This document shows, one piece after another, positions 51,185-51,384 of a DNA stretch of 51,384 nt. Each line of letters opens with the position of its first letter. Position 1 is the first letter of the stretch. Source of the stretch: a candidate division WOR-3 bacterium (GTDB lineage: Bacteria > Hydrothermota > Hydrothermia > Hydrothermales > JAJRUZ01); contig JBDRZL010000015.1 of the NCBI GenBank assembly GCA_039803925.1, forward strand, positions 1 to 51,384, in the 5' to 3' direction. The notes beneath the pieces were generated by a model. It worked only from the letters and a program-made list of their open reading frames with translations. It was not told where the DNA came from and searched no databases. A program made the position numbers and the translations under genes.

Positions 51185-51290
51185 TACGACAAAATGTTTT
51201 TAATTTTTCTTTTTACATAAATATACCGCAATCTTTTTAACTTCAAAAGCATTTCTGTTGCTTTGCTGTCTATTTTTCAAAAAATTTGAC
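51185..51290 (-). pseudogene. Second decayed copy of the integrase N-terminal part
   Basis: The minus strand shares TCAAATTTTTTGAAAAATA exactly with 299-317, then AGCAAAGCAACAGAAATGCT and GTATATTTATG-x-AAAAAGAAA with few differences. In translation, NAFEVKKIAVYLCKKK parallels DAFGV and RRIAVYLWKKK of the first relic. It has lost the rest of the gene. A GC-rich palindrome (51291-51306) lies immediately at its 5' end. Confidence 0.65.
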
Positions 51291-51324
51291 TGCGAATTTT
51301 TTCGCACCCTACCATAAAATTATA
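51291..51324 (-). repeat. ATGGTAG-headed palindrome next to the integrase relic
   Basis: On the minus strand TATAATTTTATGGTAG (51324-51309) leads to TGCGAA-AAAA-TTCGCA, a perfect 6-bp stem (51306-51291). The head is identical over 16 bases to 3382-3397. Confidence 0.65.
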
Positions 51325-51344
51325 GAATATGGGAATAAATGTTA

Positions 51345-51384
51345 AAGATTTTCAAAAAATGGTAGGCGCAGGTTTTAGCCTGCG
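51345..51384 (+). repeat. 40-bp interspersed palindromic repeat, copy 2 (runs to the window edge)
   Basis: AAGATTTTCAAAAAATGGTA followed by a GCGCAGG-TTTTAG-CCTGCG palindrome (stem of 6 bp plus wobble). It matches the inverse of 3213-3252 at 36 of 40 positions. It may continue past the right edge. Confidence 0.75.

Larger units (their letters stand above)
51071..51384. other. 314-bp right-end intergenic region
   Basis: The only contents seen are the rpmB promoter, the integrase relic and two palindromic repeats of opposite orientation. No intact gene is visible. Confidence 0.6.

Overview
The window is strongly AT-rich DNA with lysine/glutamate-rich proteins and short intergenic gaps. Genes for lipopolysaccharide transport (lptA, lptB, lptC), Kdo precursor synthesis (kdsD), a lipid A-type acyltransferase, rpoN and two outer-membrane-like proteins indicate a double-membraned bacterium. 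Two secreted proteins end in sorting-domain-like modules. The ferredoxin/Hdr-based 2-oxoacid metabolism and composition fit an anaerobic, possibly thermophilic uncultured lineage, for example the WOR-3/Stahlbacteria group. That placement is inference from gene content; no marker tree was made.

Layout. 1-655: the 3' end of one gene and a decayed integrase. 656-3115: a secreted seven-repeat SBBP beta-propeller. 3116-3515: an intergenic stretch with palindromic repeats. 3516-9497 (minus): envelope block rpoN-lptB-lptA-lptC-acyltransferase, then kdsD-thpR-small acidic zinc ribbon. 9555-13492 (minus): a YfhO-like membrane protein and a phosphodiesterase, directly behind tRNA-Val. 13631-20178 (minus): a seven-gene korDABC-hdrCBA operon with an HdrA-MvhD fusion. 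20353-24616 (minus): a secreted subtilase and a polytopic membrane protein. 24661-31992 (plus): an outer-membrane-like protein, a BatA/vWA-like membrane protein, a QueD homologue without its catalytic cysteine, an M1 peptidase with a barrel-like tail, a Yip1-like protein and a GlcD-type flavoprotein. 32416-33663 (minus): glutamate dehydrogenase. 33811-42660 (plus): a tightly overlapped operon of a small membrane protein, Roadblock/LC7, a tandem DnaA-like AAA+ protein, PATAN-TPR, a CheR-type methyltransferase, a possible degenerate GH38-like protein, an M28 peptidase, a secreted/membrane protein and a CcmA-like ATPase. 42647-44124 (minus): rtcA and an unknown protein. 44245-47874 (plus): AmmeMemoRadiSam radical SAM enzyme and an ABC-2 exporter. 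48086-51070 (minus): rpmB, ccmB, yicC and an RsmB/NOP2-type methyltransferase.

The kor-hdr operon suggests that ferredoxin reduced by 2-oxoacid oxidation is coupled to a flavin/iron-sulfur HdrABC complex. The Roadblock/AAA+/PATAN/CheR operon has signalling parts but lacks the usual chemoreceptor and kinase, and is the best candidate here for an undescribed system. Other notable points: a short T-arm-like hairpin motif in at least seven 5' leaders, two genes whose conserved N-termini have no ATG/GTG/TTG start, three integrase relics, and a palindromic repeat family (with ATGGTAG) near both ends of the window.
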